Below are positions 6,594-15,986 of a DNA stretch of 64,000 nucleotides, in pieces. Every line of letters starts with the position of its first letter. Position 1 is the stretch's first letter. The position numbers were made by a program, and so were the translations under genes. This DNA comes from UBA1351 sp965140555 (lineage in GTDB: Bacteria; Bacillota; Clostridia; Lachnospirales; Vallitaleaceae), in contig OZ223259.1 of the NCBI GenBank assembly GCA_965140555.1, forward strand, positions 3,472,001 to 3,536,000, given 5' to 3'. The notes under the pieces were generated by a model. The model made no database searches, was not told the DNA's origin, and saw nothing but the letters and a program-made list of their open reading frames with translations.

Positions 6594-9143
6594 ATGAAAA
6601 AAATAATTGAAAAGAATATAGAGCTAGTTTCAGAGAAGCCGAAATGGATTATAGCAGCAGCACTTATAGCGTCCGTCTTTGCAGTATGGTTAGCAATGGG
6701 ACTTAATCTGGAGCTTTCATGGTTTGCTTTGGCGCCGAAAGGGAATCCTGCAGTGCAGGAATACAACCAGATACTGGAAGATTTTCCGACCATTGATAAT
6801 GTTATGGTTATCGTTGAGACGGATGACCATGAAGAAATGCAGGAGATTGTGTCAAAAGTTGAACGTGGTATGAATGACCTGTCAGACTATGTCGTGTCAG
6901 TAACGGCAGGTCTTGATCAGGACTTTGCCATTGACTATGGGCTTAACTATATGACAATGGAAGAGACAGAGATGATGGGATATCTTTTTGCAGATCCTAA
7001 TCTGGATTCTTTCTATTCGGGAATCTCCACGTATATGAACCTGCTTGATAAGGAACTTGAAAAGGCAGACTTAAGGGATGACGATAGAAAACAGATAGAA
7101 AGTACCAAAATGGCTTTAGTAGATATATCAGAGTTAACCCTAAAAGCTATGGAAGGTCAGGTAGACAATGAAGACCTAAAAGCTGGCTATGAGGAAGCAT
7201 TAAAACGGATGTTTGCAGGCGATACCCTTATAACATCACCGAATGGTAAAATGACGACCGTGATGATTCAACCTTCATTTGATATCATGGATCTACAGAA
7301 GCTGGAACCTGGTGTAGCAGCCATGGAAGACATTATCTTCAATCTAAGAGATGAATACCCCGATGCGAAGATTGGGATAACCGGTATGCAAATTGTTGGA
7401 AGAGACGAAACAGCAAGTATTGAATCGGACTCAAAGTTAACCACACTCTTAGCAGTAGGTTTAATCTTTGCATTACTCTATATCGCATTTAGAGGTATTG
7501 CGGCTCCGATTTTCACCTTTATACCCCTTGTTTTCGGAATTATTTGGGATGTGGGACTTATTCGACTGATTATAGGAAGACTTAATATGTTGACGGCTTT
7601 TTCGGCAGCTATGATCATCGGTCTTGGTATTGACTTTTCCATCCATTTATACAGTGCCTATACGGAACAACGGTCTCTTGGTATAGAGAAAAAGACTGCT
7701 CTATCAAAGAGTATGATAACGACCGGACCAAGTATCATTGTAGGTGCATTGACAACAGCCTGTGCCTTTTTGGCTCTGAACATGAGTCAATTGGACATGT
7801 TAGGAGAGCTTGGAACCGTTATGGCTATCGGAATTGGTACAACATTAGTTGCCGTATTCTGGGTCTTGCCTGCACTCATTATTCTTAAAAAGGAAAAAGA
7901 AGGCAGTATTCAAAAAATCAAGGGACAGTATCCATTAATCGGTTCCATTGCTAAAGGTGTACATAATCATAAGGTAATCGTTGGGATAGTTCTTCTTGTT
8001 CTCATTGGTACGATGGGACTTATTGGACGCGGTATTCAATTTGATTTGGACATAATGAATCTTGAACCGGAGGGATTGGAGTCTGTCGCTTGGATGGATT
8101 ATATGGTGGACGAATATGATATGTCCACAGATACCTTTAATGTTTCCGTGGATTCTCTTGAAGAAGTCTATCGATTGGAAGATGCGTTGGGAGAGGATGA
8201 GGATATTCATGATATTTCCTCTATTGCAGATGTTTTACCTGAAGATCGGGATAAAGATAGGTTTGAAGAGAAGTCGAATACGATGCATCAGTGGATGGAA
8301 AAACAGGTTCCCAAACATTCCCCTGATGGGGCGTTGCTTTTAAGGGGCATGGCCGATTACTTGGATGAAGAAAGCCAAGATGGGATGAAAGATGCTTCGA
8401 ACCAGAATATAGATCAAATCAATGCCAGTTTTTATGATGCTATGGCATCCATTGGGAAGCGAATGGCATCCGGTTCATATTTGACGGTCAATGAACTGCC
8501 GGAGTCTTACAAAGCCCAGTTTGTCAGTAAAGATGAAGACTCCTATCTGGTTAGTTTTTATCCTTCCTTTAACATTTGGGACAATTTGAAAAGTGACAAA
8601 GGAATAGAGTTTATAAACAAGTTGACAGAAGAAGCACCGAGTGTTACAGGGACACCACTCTTTATGAAAATAATGTATGATACAGCGGCTTCAGAAGCCA
8701 TGTTGATTGGTGTTGTCATTATGTGTGTACTCTTTGTTATCCTATTCGTTACATTCAGGTCTGTAAAATATGCTGCTATTGGCTTTATACCTTTAATTGC
8801 TGCTCTCATTATGACAATAGGAACGATGACATTGATTAACTTGGATTTTAATATATTGAATTTCCTTGGGTTGCTTCTGATTATAGGAATCGGTGTCGAT
8901 GACGGCGTTCATATTCTCCATCATTATCTGGAAGAAGATAGAAAGATCGAAGTTATATTTGCATCCGTGGGAAGGGCAATCCTTTTAACCACCTTAACGA
9001 CTATGATTGGATTTGGGTCACTAATCTTCTCAAGTTATCGAGGAATTGCCTCCCTTGGGAGTGTGTTGATTCTTGGTGTTGGCTATGCGTTCCTTATGAC
9101 CGTTCTCATTATTCCGTTGTTCATTAAAGATAAGAAGGGCTAA
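6594..9143 (+). CDS. RND-superfamily (MMPL/HAE3-type) exporter
   Basis: An 849-residue two-fold repeated transporter. The first membrane helix is at residues 18-38, a large external loop runs to about 275, and helices 2-6 run to about 430. Then come helix 7, a second external loop (about 480-695) and helices 8-12. The conserved helix motifs are IIGLGIDFSIHLYSAY in the first half and IGIGVDDGVHILHHY in the second, which mark the COG1033/MMPL-type exporters of lipids or hydrophobic compounds. No adaptor or outer-membrane partner is present, as expected in a Gram-positive. It is coupled to the preceding TetR gene. The stop codon lies inside an 11-bp-arm palindrome belonging to the repeat family downstream. 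Confidence 0.88.
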   Translation: MKKIIEKNIELVSEKPKWIIAAALIASVFAVWLAMGLNLELSWFALAPKGNPAVQEYNQILEDFPTIDNVMVIVETDDHEEMQEIVSKVERGMNDLSDYVVSVTAGLDQDFAIDYGLNYMTMEETEMMGYLFADPNLDSFYSGISTYMNLLDKELEKADLRDDDRKQIESTKMALVDISELTLKAMEGQVDNEDLKAGYEEALKRMFAGDTLITSPNGKMTTVMIQPSFDIMDLQKLEPGVAAMEDIIFNLRDEYPDAKIGITGMQIVGRDETASIESDSKLTTLLAVGLIFALLYIAFRGIAAPIFTFIPLVFGIIWDVGLIRLIIGRLNMLTAFSAAMIIGLGIDFSIHLYSAYTEQRSLGIEKKTALSKSMITTGPSIIVGALTTACAFLALNMSQLDMLGELGTVMAIGIGTTLVAVFWVLPALIILKKEKEGSIQKIKGQYPLIGSIAKGVHNHKVIVGIVLLVLIGTMGLIGRGIQFDLDIMNLEPEGLESVAWMDYMVDEYDMSTDTFNVSVDSLEEVYRLEDALGEDEDIHDISSIADVLPEDRDKDRFEEKSNTMHQWMEKQVPKHSPDGALLLRGMADYLDEESQDGMKDASNQNIDQINASFYDAMASIGKRMASGSYLTVNELPESYKAQFVSKDEDSYLVSFYPSFNIWDNLKSDKGIEFINKLTEEAPSVTGTPLFMKIMYDTAASEAMLIGVVIMCVLFVILFVTFRSVKYAAIGFIPLIAALIMTIGTMTLINLDFNILNFLGLLLIIGIGVDDGVHILHHYLEEDRKIEVIFASVGRAILLTTLTTMIGFGSLIFSSYRGIASLGSVLILGVGYAFLMTVLIIPLFIKDKKG

Positions 9144-9335
9144 TCATTAGATGATTAGCCCAACAAAAGCAAGTTTCACTAAATTTACACACAATATATA
9201 GATTACGTAGAAGCATTCGTAACAATATATTGTATATGAAAGTTCAACTATATGCTTTTGTCGACCTAATCATTAGATGATTAGCCCAAGAAAACGAAGG
9301 TTCAACTAAATCGTTTTGTTACCCTAATCATTAGA
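9137..9335. repeat. Intergenic palindromic repeat array, about 58-bp period (locus A)
   Basis: Three copies of CTAATCATTAG occur at 9140, 9266 and 9324, the last two exactly 58 bp apart; two of them complete the palindrome CTAATCATTAGATGATTAG. Between them lie copies of GTTCAACTAAAT or GTTTCACTAAAT (9173, 9242, 9300), some flanked by AAAACGA/TCGTTTT arms that place the motif in a hairpin loop. A separate palindrome (ACAATATAT..ATATATTGT, 9191-9233) sits between copies. The same units recur at 21304-21405. The array fills the gap between the RND and LysE genes and overlaps the exporter stop codon. Confidence 0.8.
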
Positions 9336-9927
9336 AGAGATCGCCTAACATAGTTAGGGCAACAAGGGCTAATAATATAGCCATGCCTTTGTTAAAAAGG
9401 CCTAGCCACTTGGGGCTTTTGATGAAGGAAGCGGCAAATTGTCCAAGTAGGCAATAAAGTAGGGGGGAGAGTATTCCAAAACCTAAGAAAATGAGAGAAA
9501 TAAGGGCTATCTTGATGCCGGAAATATTTGCAGCAGGATATTGGATAAGTGCGATAGGCAAAGTTGCAAGGCTAGCTTTTGGGTTAAAAAGCTGGAGAGC
9601 AAAGCCTTCTCTAAAGCCCATAGATTGGTGGGAATTCATATCCTTATTGGACAAACTTTTGGTTGAAGATTTTTTGAACAGCTGTAAGCTTAAGTACATC
9701 ATAAAGATAAAGCCAAGAATACCTATGAAGGTGAGGTGTTCTTTTTTTATGAACTGATTACCGGTGTAACCGTAGATTAAAAGGAGTATGTAAGTAGCCA
9801 GACCAATACTGAAGAAATACCCCCAACTTGACTTGAGTTCTTTGTGAATACCTTTGTTGACAGCAACTAATGTTACAGGTCCGGGTGAAAACAGAATTGA
9901 AATACCATAGAGAATAATTGATAGCAT
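9331..9927 (-). CDS. LysE/RhtB-family amino-acid exporter
   Basis: A 198-residue membrane protein with about six helices. The N-terminal signature SPGPVTLVAVNKGI is the family hallmark (PGP followed by a small-residue helix), and the length matches LysE translocators. AAAGGAGG precedes the ATG on the minus strand. The family exports amino acids or related small solutes by proton antiport. It is divergently transcribed from a MocR-type regulator whose likely operator overlaps this gene's -35 box, a common arrangement for control of a transporter by its neighbour. Confidence 0.88.
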   Translation of the reverse strand: MLSIILYGISILFSPGPVTLVAVNKGIHKELKSSWGYFFSIGLATYILLLIYGYTGNQFIKKEHLTFIGILGFIFMMYLSLQLFKKSSTKSLSNKDMNSHQSMGFREGFALQLFNPKASLATLPIALIQYPAANISGIKIALISLIFLGFGILSPLLYCLLGQFAASFIKSPKWLGLFNKGMAILLALVALTMLGDLF

Positions 9928-9962
9928 ATTGAACCTCCTTTAATAGTTATACGTTTTATGCT

Positions 9963-10004
9963 ATTATAGGCGTAAGATTATAATGGTACAATCACCTAAT
10001 TGTA
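9963..10004. promoter_or_regulatory. Divergent LysE/MocR control region
   Basis: On the minus strand, TTGTAC (9991-9986) and TATAAT (9968-9963) with a 17-bp spacer form the LysE promoter. An inverted repeat TACAAT..ATTGTA (9987-10004, 6-bp spacer) overlaps that -35 box and lies about 20 bp before the MocR ribosome binding site. A plus-strand TATAAT at 9979-9984 could serve the MocR gene but lacks a good -35. The repeat is a reasonable MocR operator candidate. Confidence 0.55.
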
Positions 10005-10026
10005 TGAGTGACAAAAGGAGGGAATT

Positions 10027-11430
10027 ATGATTAATCACTATGGTAATGAAATTCATTGGGTTCCGCAATTGTCAGACAAGGAGGGCTCTGTTTATAAACA
10101 GATTGCATCCTCTATTGAAGACGACATCCAGTCAGGAAAACTCCTTCATGGTATGAAGCTGCCGCCACAAAGAGTTATTGCGGATTATTTGAATGTGAAT
10201 CATGGTACCGTAACCAGAGCTTATAAATTGTGTGAAGAGAAGGGGCTTCTTAAGGGAATTATCGGCAAAGGAACATATGTCAGCGGTAGTGCCGGTTTGC
10301 CGGTGGATTTATTGACGGATTATGAGGAAAGTCATATTATTAGTCTAGGCATGACGTTGCCTCTTTATGAGCTTAATGATACGCTGAAACTATATATCAA
10401 GGAAATGGCTTCATCGATTGACTATAATATAGCTTTGAAATATTGCCCGCCAGAGGGGCATATCAAACATCGCTATATTGCTGCAAATTGGTTAAAACGC
10501 CATGGATCCGATGCAAAACCGGAACAAATCATTATCTCCTCGGGAACCCAAAATGCTCTGGCGGTCATTCTTACCACCCTTTTTGAAAAGGGAGACCGTA
10601 TTATTGTGGATGACTTCACCTATACAGGTCTCAAGGCTCTAGCTAAGTATTTAGGTATTATTTTGGTTCCTGTTAAAGGGAATGACTTTATTATGGATGT
10701 AGACGAGTTAAAGCAAACCTGCAAAAGGGAAAAAGTTAAGGGGATATACTTAATGCCTGATTGCCATAACCCAAGCGCACGAGTGATGAAAGCAGATATA
10801 AGAAAAGCGATTGCTGACATTGTCCGAAAAGAAAAACTCTTATTGATTGAAGATGGTACTTACGGCTTTACCAAGGACCCCAGTTTCAAGTCTATTCGAT
10901 CGATGGTGCCTGAATCTAGTTTCTATATTCACGGAACATCAAAGGCGATAAGTCCAACCTTTAGGATTTCATATATCATAGCACCGATGGTTTATATTCA
11001 TAAGTTGAAGCAAGGCATTAATAATTTGACTTGGATGGCATCACCTTATACTGGAGAAATATTGTCTCTATTACAATCGACAGGCCAGTATGACGAATTT
11101 GTAAAGCTGAAAATGAAGGCGTTAACGAAGCGAAATAATCTTTTTGATCAAATATTTATTGGTGATGAGGATCGGGAGTGTAATACATCCATGTATCGGT
11201 GTATCCGTATTCCTAGCCATTATTCCGAGCAAGAAATCGAGAACATGGCCTTGGAGAAAGGGGTTCAGATTTTTGGTATTAATCGTTTTGCAGCAGGAGT
11301 AGATGTGAATGAAAAAGGAATCCGTTTATCCATTAGCTCACCAAAATCCATGGATCAGCTAGAAAAAGGACTACAGATTGTTAAAGAGATACTGAAAACC
11401 TATGAATCAGACTTCAGGCCAATGATATGA
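10027..11430 (+). CDS. MocR-type GntR/aminotransferase-fold transcriptional regulator
   Basis: A 467-residue fusion. Residues ~10-80 form a GntR winged helix (SVYKQIASSIEDDIQSGKL, then LPPQRVIADYLNVNHGTVTRAY). Residues ~110-460 are a class I aminotransferase-like domain with the PLP-lysine region FYIHGTSKAISPTFR and the upstream MPDCHNPSAR and LIEDGTYGF motifs. MocR proteins use PLP or a PLP-amino-acid adduct as effector. AAAGGAGGGAATT precedes the ATG. The divergent LysE exporter is the likely target. The size is normal and the PLP lysine is present. Confidence 0.9.
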   Translation: MINHYGNEIHWVPQLSDKEGSVYKQIASSIEDDIQSGKLLHGMKLPPQRVIADYLNVNHGTVTRAYKLCEEKGLLKGIIGKGTYVSGSAGLPVDLLTDYEESHIISLGMTLPLYELNDTLKLYIKEMASSIDYNIALKYCPPEGHIKHRYIAANWLKRHGSDAKPEQIIISSGTQNALAVILTTLFEKGDRIIVDDFTYTGLKALAKYLGIILVPVKGNDFIMDVDELKQTCKREKVKGIYLMPDCHNPSARVMKADIRKAIADIVRKEKLLLIEDGTYGFTKDPSFKSIRSMVPESSFYIHGTSKAISPTFRISYIIAPMVYIHKLKQGINNLTWMASPYTGEILSLLQSTGQYDEFVKLKMKALTKRNNLFDQIFIGDEDRECNTSMYRCIRIPSHYSEQEIENMALEKGVQIFGINRFAAGVDVNEKGIRLSISSPKSMDQLEKGLQIVKEILKTYESDFRPMI

Positions 11431-11532
11431 TTAGGTGGAAGATGAATCGATTGTTTTTATCCTATAAAAATGATAACATATAATCAGCACTATATATCGA
11501 AGGTACAAAAAAGAGAGAAGGAGGTCAATTGG

Positions 11533-11718
11533 ATGCGAACGATTATTCTGAATTTAGCAATAATTCCGGTTATATTGGGCAATGGAAGACGATTGTTCAA
11601 AGGAGATTATTCAACACTCGAATTACATTTGGATAGCTACTCCGTTAGCGACGGTATTCCTGTAATGACGTATAGTAAACGAAGGCGTTCACAGAACGAA
11701 GTAAATTTTAAAGGATAG
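11533..11718 (+). pseudogene. C-terminal remnant of a RibD_C/dihydrofolate-reductase-family protein
   Basis: The frame encodes about 61 residues. The sequence IPVILGNGRRLF, then LELHLDSYSVSDGIPVMTYS, matches only the last part of RibD C-terminal-domain reductases (consensus PVLLGxGxxLF followed by an SGVVxLxY-like strand). The nucleotide-binding N-terminal two thirds are missing. A good AGGAGG precedes ATG 11533, which may be the original initiation region fused to the tail after a deletion. It is probably a decayed gene; an independent function as a small protein is unlikely. Confidence 0.6.
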
Positions 11719-11731
11719 TTAAAAAAAAAGA

Positions 11732-11759
11732 TTGACAAAATGGTTTTTGATGATATAAT
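11732..11759 (+). promoter_or_regulatory. Promoter for the PAS/HTH regulator
   Basis: TTGACA (11732-11737) and TATAAT (11754-11759) are separated by 16 bp. They lie about 65 bases before the TTG start at 11825. The leader between them is very AT-rich and contains a short AACAT..ATGTT dyad that could be an autoregulatory site. Confidence 0.7.
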
Positions 11760-11824
11760 AATAAATAATTATTAACATAAAAAAATGTTTTCGTGCTTAT
11801 GTGATAATTGAGTGGAGGTATATT

Positions 11825-12466
11825 TTGAATAAGAGTCTAAATAACTATATCGGATTTGTTGATTTTCTGGCAGATTTTTTAGGTGAAGATGTTGAGGTTG
11901 TTTTACACGACATGACAAACTTGGAAAATTCTGTAGTAGCCATTAGAAATGGTCATATTAGTGGCAGGGGTATTGGTGCACCGGCAACAGATTTGGTATT
12001 ACGAATTTTAAAAAATGCAAAATATGATGAATATAAATATCTGACAAATTATAGTGGAACCTCGAATAATGGTAAAATGCTGAAATCAGCAACCTATATT
12101 ATTCGAAATGAGAAGAACAAGATAGTTGGCACATTATGTATTAATATGGATGTAAGCAAAATGCAAATGATGAAAAATTATTTGGATAAGCTGATGAGTT
12201 TCAACAATCCAACGGATGAAGTTATCTCAGAAAAATTGAGCCATTCCTCACAGGATTTGACATTGCATACAATTAACAATGTTGTTAATGACTTTGGTGT
12301 CCCTCCTGATCGACTGGATCAAGATGAAAAAATAGCAATTGTAAGTGAACTAAATGACAAAGGTGTCTTTTTAATCAAAGGGTCTGTAATTCATGTTGCT
12401 GAAGCACTTAGTGTATCAGTGGCAACGGTTTATAGATATTTGGGTAAACTTAAGAGAGAAGCTTAA
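11825..12466 (+). CDS. YheO/DauR-like PAS-HTH transcriptional regulator
   Basis: About 213 residues from TTG 11825, which is fixed by GGAGG at 11814-11818; no ATG fits. Residues 1-120 match the YheO-type PAS domain (FLGEDVEVVLHDMTNLENSV, then AIRNGHISGR and GTLCINMDVS). The C-terminus is a helix-turn-helix of the HTH_22 type (KGVFLIKGSVIHVAEALSVSVATVYRYL). DauR, the best-known relative, controls D-amino-acid catabolism. This gene precedes an APC permease, RidA and a PatB/MalY lyase, so it is probably the local amino-acid regulator. A second family member lies at 63208-63876. Confidence 0.85.
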   Translation: MNKSLNNYIGFVDFLADFLGEDVEVVLHDMTNLENSVVAIRNGHISGRGIGAPATDLVLRILKNAKYDEYKYLTNYSGTSNNGKMLKSATYIIRNEKNKIVGTLCINMDVSKMQMMKNYLDKLMSFNNPTDEVISEKLSHSSQDLTLHTINNVVNDFGVPPDRLDQDEKIAIVSELNDKGVFLIKGSVIHVAEALSVSVATVYRYLGKLKREA

Positions 12467-12484
12467 GATATTATTAAACAATAC

Positions 12485-12526
12485 GACAGAGTGGTCGATT
12501 TAACAATCGATTACTCTGTCTTTTTT
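12485..12526 (+). terminator. Rho-independent terminator after the PAS/HTH regulator
   Basis: GACAGAGT (12485-12492) pairs with ACTCTGTC (12513-12520), with an inner TCGATT/AATCGA stem, and is followed by TTTTTT. It separates the regulator from the permease operon. Confidence 0.88.
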
Positions 12527-12573
12527 GTTATAATTAGGAAAGTTTTCAATAGTAAATAGGATTAGGATAAAAC

Positions 12574-12628
12574 CTAGTGCACTGACACACCCAGAATAAG
12601 TTCATATGCAAACGTGTCAGCACACTAG
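12574..12628. repeat. Imperfect long hairpin in the leader region of the amino-acid operon
   Basis: CTAGTGCACTGACAC (12574-12588) is complementary to GTGTCAGCACACTAG (12614-12628) with two mismatches, around a 25-nt loop. It has no T-tract, so it is not an obvious terminator. It lies about 100 bp upstream of the operon promoter and might be an operator or the relic of an element. The rest of the 12527-12930 gap is AT-rich and holds only the promoter described separately. Confidence 0.5.
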
Positions 12629-12727
12629 TGGTCTATCTTGTTATAATAAAAAAAAATTCTTGTAATAATTATTTGTTAAATTGTTAGTATAAGGTTAAAA
12701 AAATAAGGAAAAAATAGTAAATATGTA

Positions 12728-12756
12728 TTGACGGAGTGATAAAAAAGTATTACAAT
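12728..12756 (+). promoter_or_regulatory. Promoter of the permease-RidA-PatB operon
   Basis: TTGACG (12728-12733) and TACAAT (12751-12756) have a 17-bp spacer. The predicted leader is about 170 nt long. It contains an isolated AATGGAGGTGAATC ribosome-site-like stretch near 12822-12835 without a convincing start codon. Confidence 0.75.
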
Positions 12757-12930
12757 GATAATAAATTATTACGAAATCAAATACATAATATCATACATAC
12801 TATACAAAATGTACAAAAAATAATGGAGGTGAATCATTAGAAAGCCGGTTATATTAGTGGGAACTTCAATTTAATAGTAGGATGTTTAAAAAGAGGATTA
12901 GAAATTAAACAGATTAGAAGGAGAATGAAA

Positions 12931-14307
12931 ATGGAAAAAATGGCTAAGGAAAAAAAATTATTAAATACATTTGATATTTTCTCATTAGGTTTAGGAGGCG
13001 CAATAGGCTCAGGTATATTTGTCATGATGGGATTAGGTATTATGTTTACAGGTAGATCAGTTTTCTTCGCACTCATCTGTGGAGCAGTGCTCATGATGTT
13101 TGCATACATGTATAATATTGTTATGTCGAGTATGTTTACTTTAAGTGGTGGCGATTATAGTCAAAAGAAATTATTATTTGGTCCTATAATGACAGGGGTT
13201 AGCGGTATCTTTACAATGATCTCAGGATTTGGTTTTGCAGTATATGCAAAGGGTATTGTTGATTATTTGGCATCTGTTTTCCCAGCTATAGAGGGATCTA
13301 AAACAATTATTGCTATATTGATTATGACTCTGTTTTTTGCAAGTACAATTTATGGTAGTAAGTTTTTAGCTAGAATACAAAACCTTATGACAATAATTTT
13401 GGCTCTTGCCATTCTGACATTCATTGTTGTCGGTATACCGAAAGTACAGCCCGGATTCTTTACATCAGAAGGTTTTTTCAATAATGGTGCTTCAGGATTT
13501 TTCCAAGCAATTTCAATTATGGCATTTGCGTGTATGGGAACAACAATGGCGCCGGTTGCCATGTCATCTGTAACCAAGAACCCAAGAAAAACGATTCCAA
13601 AAGCTATTTTTCTTATAACCATTGCATTAGGTTTGCTCTATGCATTAATGTCCGTAGTTGCATCAGGTGTATTACCCTTTGAAGAGATTGCAGGACAGAA
13701 CCTAAGTGTTGTTGCATTAAGTATTTTTCCACATCCAGTTTATGTCCTATTTATTTTAGGAGGAGCAGTATTTGCTCTAGCAACATCTTTACTTAGTGGT
13801 ATTGCAATGTTAAGATATCCTATAGAGCAAATTGCTGAGGATGGATGGTTACCAAAGGTATTTAATAGTAAAACCAAAAGTGGCTTTCCTTGGATGATTC
13901 AACTTACTTTCTACTTAGTCTCAACAGTACCTATTTTGTTTGATTTTAGCTTTGATGCACTTATTTCATTTATCATGATTCCATTAATGATTATATCAGC
14001 AGTAGCTAATTATAGATGTACGAAATTACCTGAGAAGTATCCGGCTCAATGGAAAACAAGTATTTTTTCTATTTTCCCGATTCCGGTTATGAAGGGTATA
14101 TTACTACTTAGTGTAGCTGCAGATATGGTTGTAGCATATAATTTGTTTAAATCGTTAGATTTAAAAAGTATGATAACCATTGGTGTCATCTTAGCCGTTT
14201 GCGTCATCGTTGCTCTTGTTAGACTTAAAACCGATGCCGTTGATATGGAGAAAATGGACAGAGACTTAGAAGAAGTATTAAAAGAAATAGACGGTGCTGT
14301 TGCATAA
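12931..14307 (+). CDS. APC-superfamily amino-acid permease
   Basis: About 458 residues with roughly 12 membrane helices. The helix-1 signature SLGLGGAIGSGIFVMMGLG is the substrate-binding GSGIF region of APC transporters. ATG 12931 is preferred because AAGGAG (12918-12923) is seven bases away; an ATG at 12925 is too close. The same AAGGAGAATGAAAATG arrangement starts the lyase gene downstream. It lies 50 bases before ridA in the same direction and presumably imports the amino acid that the lyase degrades. Confidence 0.87.
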   Translation: MEKMAKEKKLLNTFDIFSLGLGGAIGSGIFVMMGLGIMFTGRSVFFALICGAVLMMFAYMYNIVMSSMFTLSGGDYSQKKLLFGPIMTGVSGIFTMISGFGFAVYAKGIVDYLASVFPAIEGSKTIIAILIMTLFFASTIYGSKFLARIQNLMTIILALAILTFIVVGIPKVQPGFFTSEGFFNNGASGFFQAISIMAFACMGTTMAPVAMSSVTKNPRKTIPKAIFLITIALGLLYALMSVVASGVLPFEEIAGQNLSVVALSIFPHPVYVLFILGGAVFALATSLLSGIAMLRYPIEQIAEDGWLPKVFNSKTKSGFPWMIQLTFYLVSTVPILFDFSFDALISFIMIPLMIISAVANYRCTKLPEKYPAQWKTSIFSIFPIPVMKGILLLSVAADMVVAYNLFKSLDLKSMITIGVILAVCVIVALVRLKTDAVDMEKMDRDLEEVLKEIDGAVA

Positions 14308-14357
14308 TCTATTTCTCGCAATAAAATGAACTAAATAAAAAAATTAAGGAGAAGAGA

Positions 14358-14762
14358 ATGTTTAATGTAATTGACTCAAAAAAAGCACCTGGAGCTATTG
14401 GTCCTTATTCACAAGCTATTAAAGCTGGCGGTTTTCTATATGTATCAGGGCAGCTTCCTATAGATGCAACAACAGGTGAATTTGCAGGGACCGGAATTAA
14501 GGAACAAAGCAAACAATCACTATTAAATGTCAAAGCTATTTTAGAAGAAGCGGGTTATTCAATGGGTGATGTAATAAAATCAACGGTCTATTTAGATGAT
14601 ATCGATGATTTTACTATGATGAATGAAGTATACGGTACCTTTTTTAGCGAACCTTATCCTGCTAGAGCAGCCTTTGCAGTTAAAACATTACCTAAAAATG
14701 CATTGGTAGAAATAGAAGTTGTTGCTTATAAAGAGAAAAAGGAGAATGAAAATGAAATATAA
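14358..14762 (+). CDS. ridA: RidA reactive-intermediate deaminase
   Basis: A 134-residue member of the YjgF/YER057c/UK114 family. PGAIGPYSQAIKAGGFLYVSGQ is the N-terminal signature; the catalytic Arg lies in YPARAAFAV and the C-terminal Glu in ALVEIEVVA. RidA hydrolyses reactive enamines such as 2-aminoacrylate released by PLP enzymes that act on serine or cysteine. Its gene overlaps the PatB/MalY-type lyase start by 11 bases. This strongly suggests that it clears the enamine product of that lyase. Confidence 0.93.
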   Translation: MFNVIDSKKAPGAIGPYSQAIKAGGFLYVSGQLPIDATTGEFAGTGIKEQSKQSLLNVKAILEEAGYSMGDVIKSTVYLDDIDDFTMMNEVYGTFFSEPYPARAAFAVKTLPKNALVEIEVVAYKEKKENENEI

Positions 14763-15942
14763 TTTTGATGAACTCATTGACCGAAAAGGAACAAGTTCCC
14801 TTAAATGGGATTTAGGAGATTTTCTTATTGAGATTGGTCTTACGGAACAATTTAATGATGAGTCATTACCGCTTTTTACAGCGGACATGGATATAGCTTC
14901 CCCACCATGTGTTGTTGAGGCAATGCATAGGGTAGCGGACCGAAGAATATATGGTTACTCCTATCCAAAAAGTGATTACTATGAAGCGATTATTGGTTGG
15001 TTTAAACGCCGTCATGATTGGACCATCAAAGAAGAAGAAATTACCTATTGTCCAGGGACTGTATATGCTTTGGGTATAGCTATTCGAGCATATACAAACC
15101 CAGGTGATGGCGTTATTATACAACGACCGGTTTATACACCTTTTACAAGTACAATTGAAGAAAATAAACGTGTGGTAGCAAATTCTCAGATGTTAGTTAA
15201 TGATGAAGGTTATTATGTTGCAGACATAAAAGGCTTTGAAGAACTGGCTAAGAAACCGGAAAACAAAATGTTTATTCTTTGTAATCCACACAATCCTTCA
15301 GGTAGAATTTTTAGCAATGAAGACTTGAAGGCAATGGCTCAAATATGTAAAGACAATGATGTCATTATTGTAGCCGATGAAATTCATGGTGACTTGATAC
15401 GAAAAGATGCAGTATTTACACCAATAGCTAAAATTGCAGACGATGCCAATCATATTGTTACATGTACAGCAATAAATAAAACCTTTAATGTAGCAGGATT
15501 ACATGCCACAAATGTCGTTATCAAAAATCCTGAGCTTCGTGAGAAGTTTAAAGAAGAATTAGGGATGATGTTACCGACGCCTTTCACAATTGAAGCGGTA
15601 AAAGCTGCGTATAACGAAGGTGAAGAGTGGTTAGAAGAGTTGAAAGATTATTTTGACGGCACTATCGATTGGGTTATGGCATATTGCAAAGAACACCTTC
15701 CTAAAATGAGATGTGTTCGACCGGAAGGAACGTATATATTCTGGATGGATTTCCGTGATTATGGATTAAGCCGCGATGAAATTCGTAAAAAAATCTATGG
15801 TGACGCTAACGTTATATTAGAAGAAGGATCCATGTTTGATCCGGATCATGGGGAAGGTTTTGAGCGCATATGTCTGTCCTCACCAAGATCTATGGTTCAA
15901 GAAGCGTTTAGAAGAATTGCAAAACAATTTGAAAATCTATAA
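14752..15942 (+). CDS. PatB/MalY-family PLP-dependent cystathionine beta-lyase (C-S lyase)
   Basis: About 396 residues of fold-type I. The family pattern is clear: LPLFTADMDIASPPCVVEAM at the N-terminus, then CNPHNPSGR, DEIHGDL and the PLP-lysine segment TAINKTFNVAGLH. ATG 14752 sits seven bases after AAGGAG (14739-14744); an in-frame ATG at 14746 is too close to that site. Members cleave C-S bonds of cystathionine, cysteine or related amino acids to pyruvate or a keto acid, ammonia and a thiol, by way of 2-aminoacrylate. Coupling with ridA and an upstream permease indicates an amino-acid degradation operon. The exact substrate is not resolved. Confidence 0.9.
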   Translation: MKYNFDELIDRKGTSSLKWDLGDFLIEIGLTEQFNDESLPLFTADMDIASPPCVVEAMHRVADRRIYGYSYPKSDYYEAIIGWFKRRHDWTIKEEEITYCPGTVYALGIAIRAYTNPGDGVIIQRPVYTPFTSTIEENKRVVANSQMLVNDEGYYVADIKGFEELAKKPENKMFILCNPHNPSGRIFSNEDLKAMAQICKDNDVIIVADEIHGDLIRKDAVFTPIAKIADDANHIVTCTAINKTFNVAGLHATNVVIKNPELREKFKEELGMMLPTPFTIEAVKAAYNEGEEWLEELKDYFDGTIDWVMAYCKEHLPKMRCVRPEGTYIFWMDFRDYGLSRDEIRKKIYGDANVILEEGSMFDPDHGEGFERICLSSPRSMVQEAFRRIAKQFENL

Positions 15943-15986
15943 AACAATAATTGATGCATACCAATTAAGGAGATTATAGGAGACTT

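Noticed and set aside
9137..9335. CRISPR-like appearance of the regularly spaced repeats
   Set aside because: The repeats alternate two motifs, are internally palindromic and diverged, have no unique spacers of constant length and no cas genes nearby.
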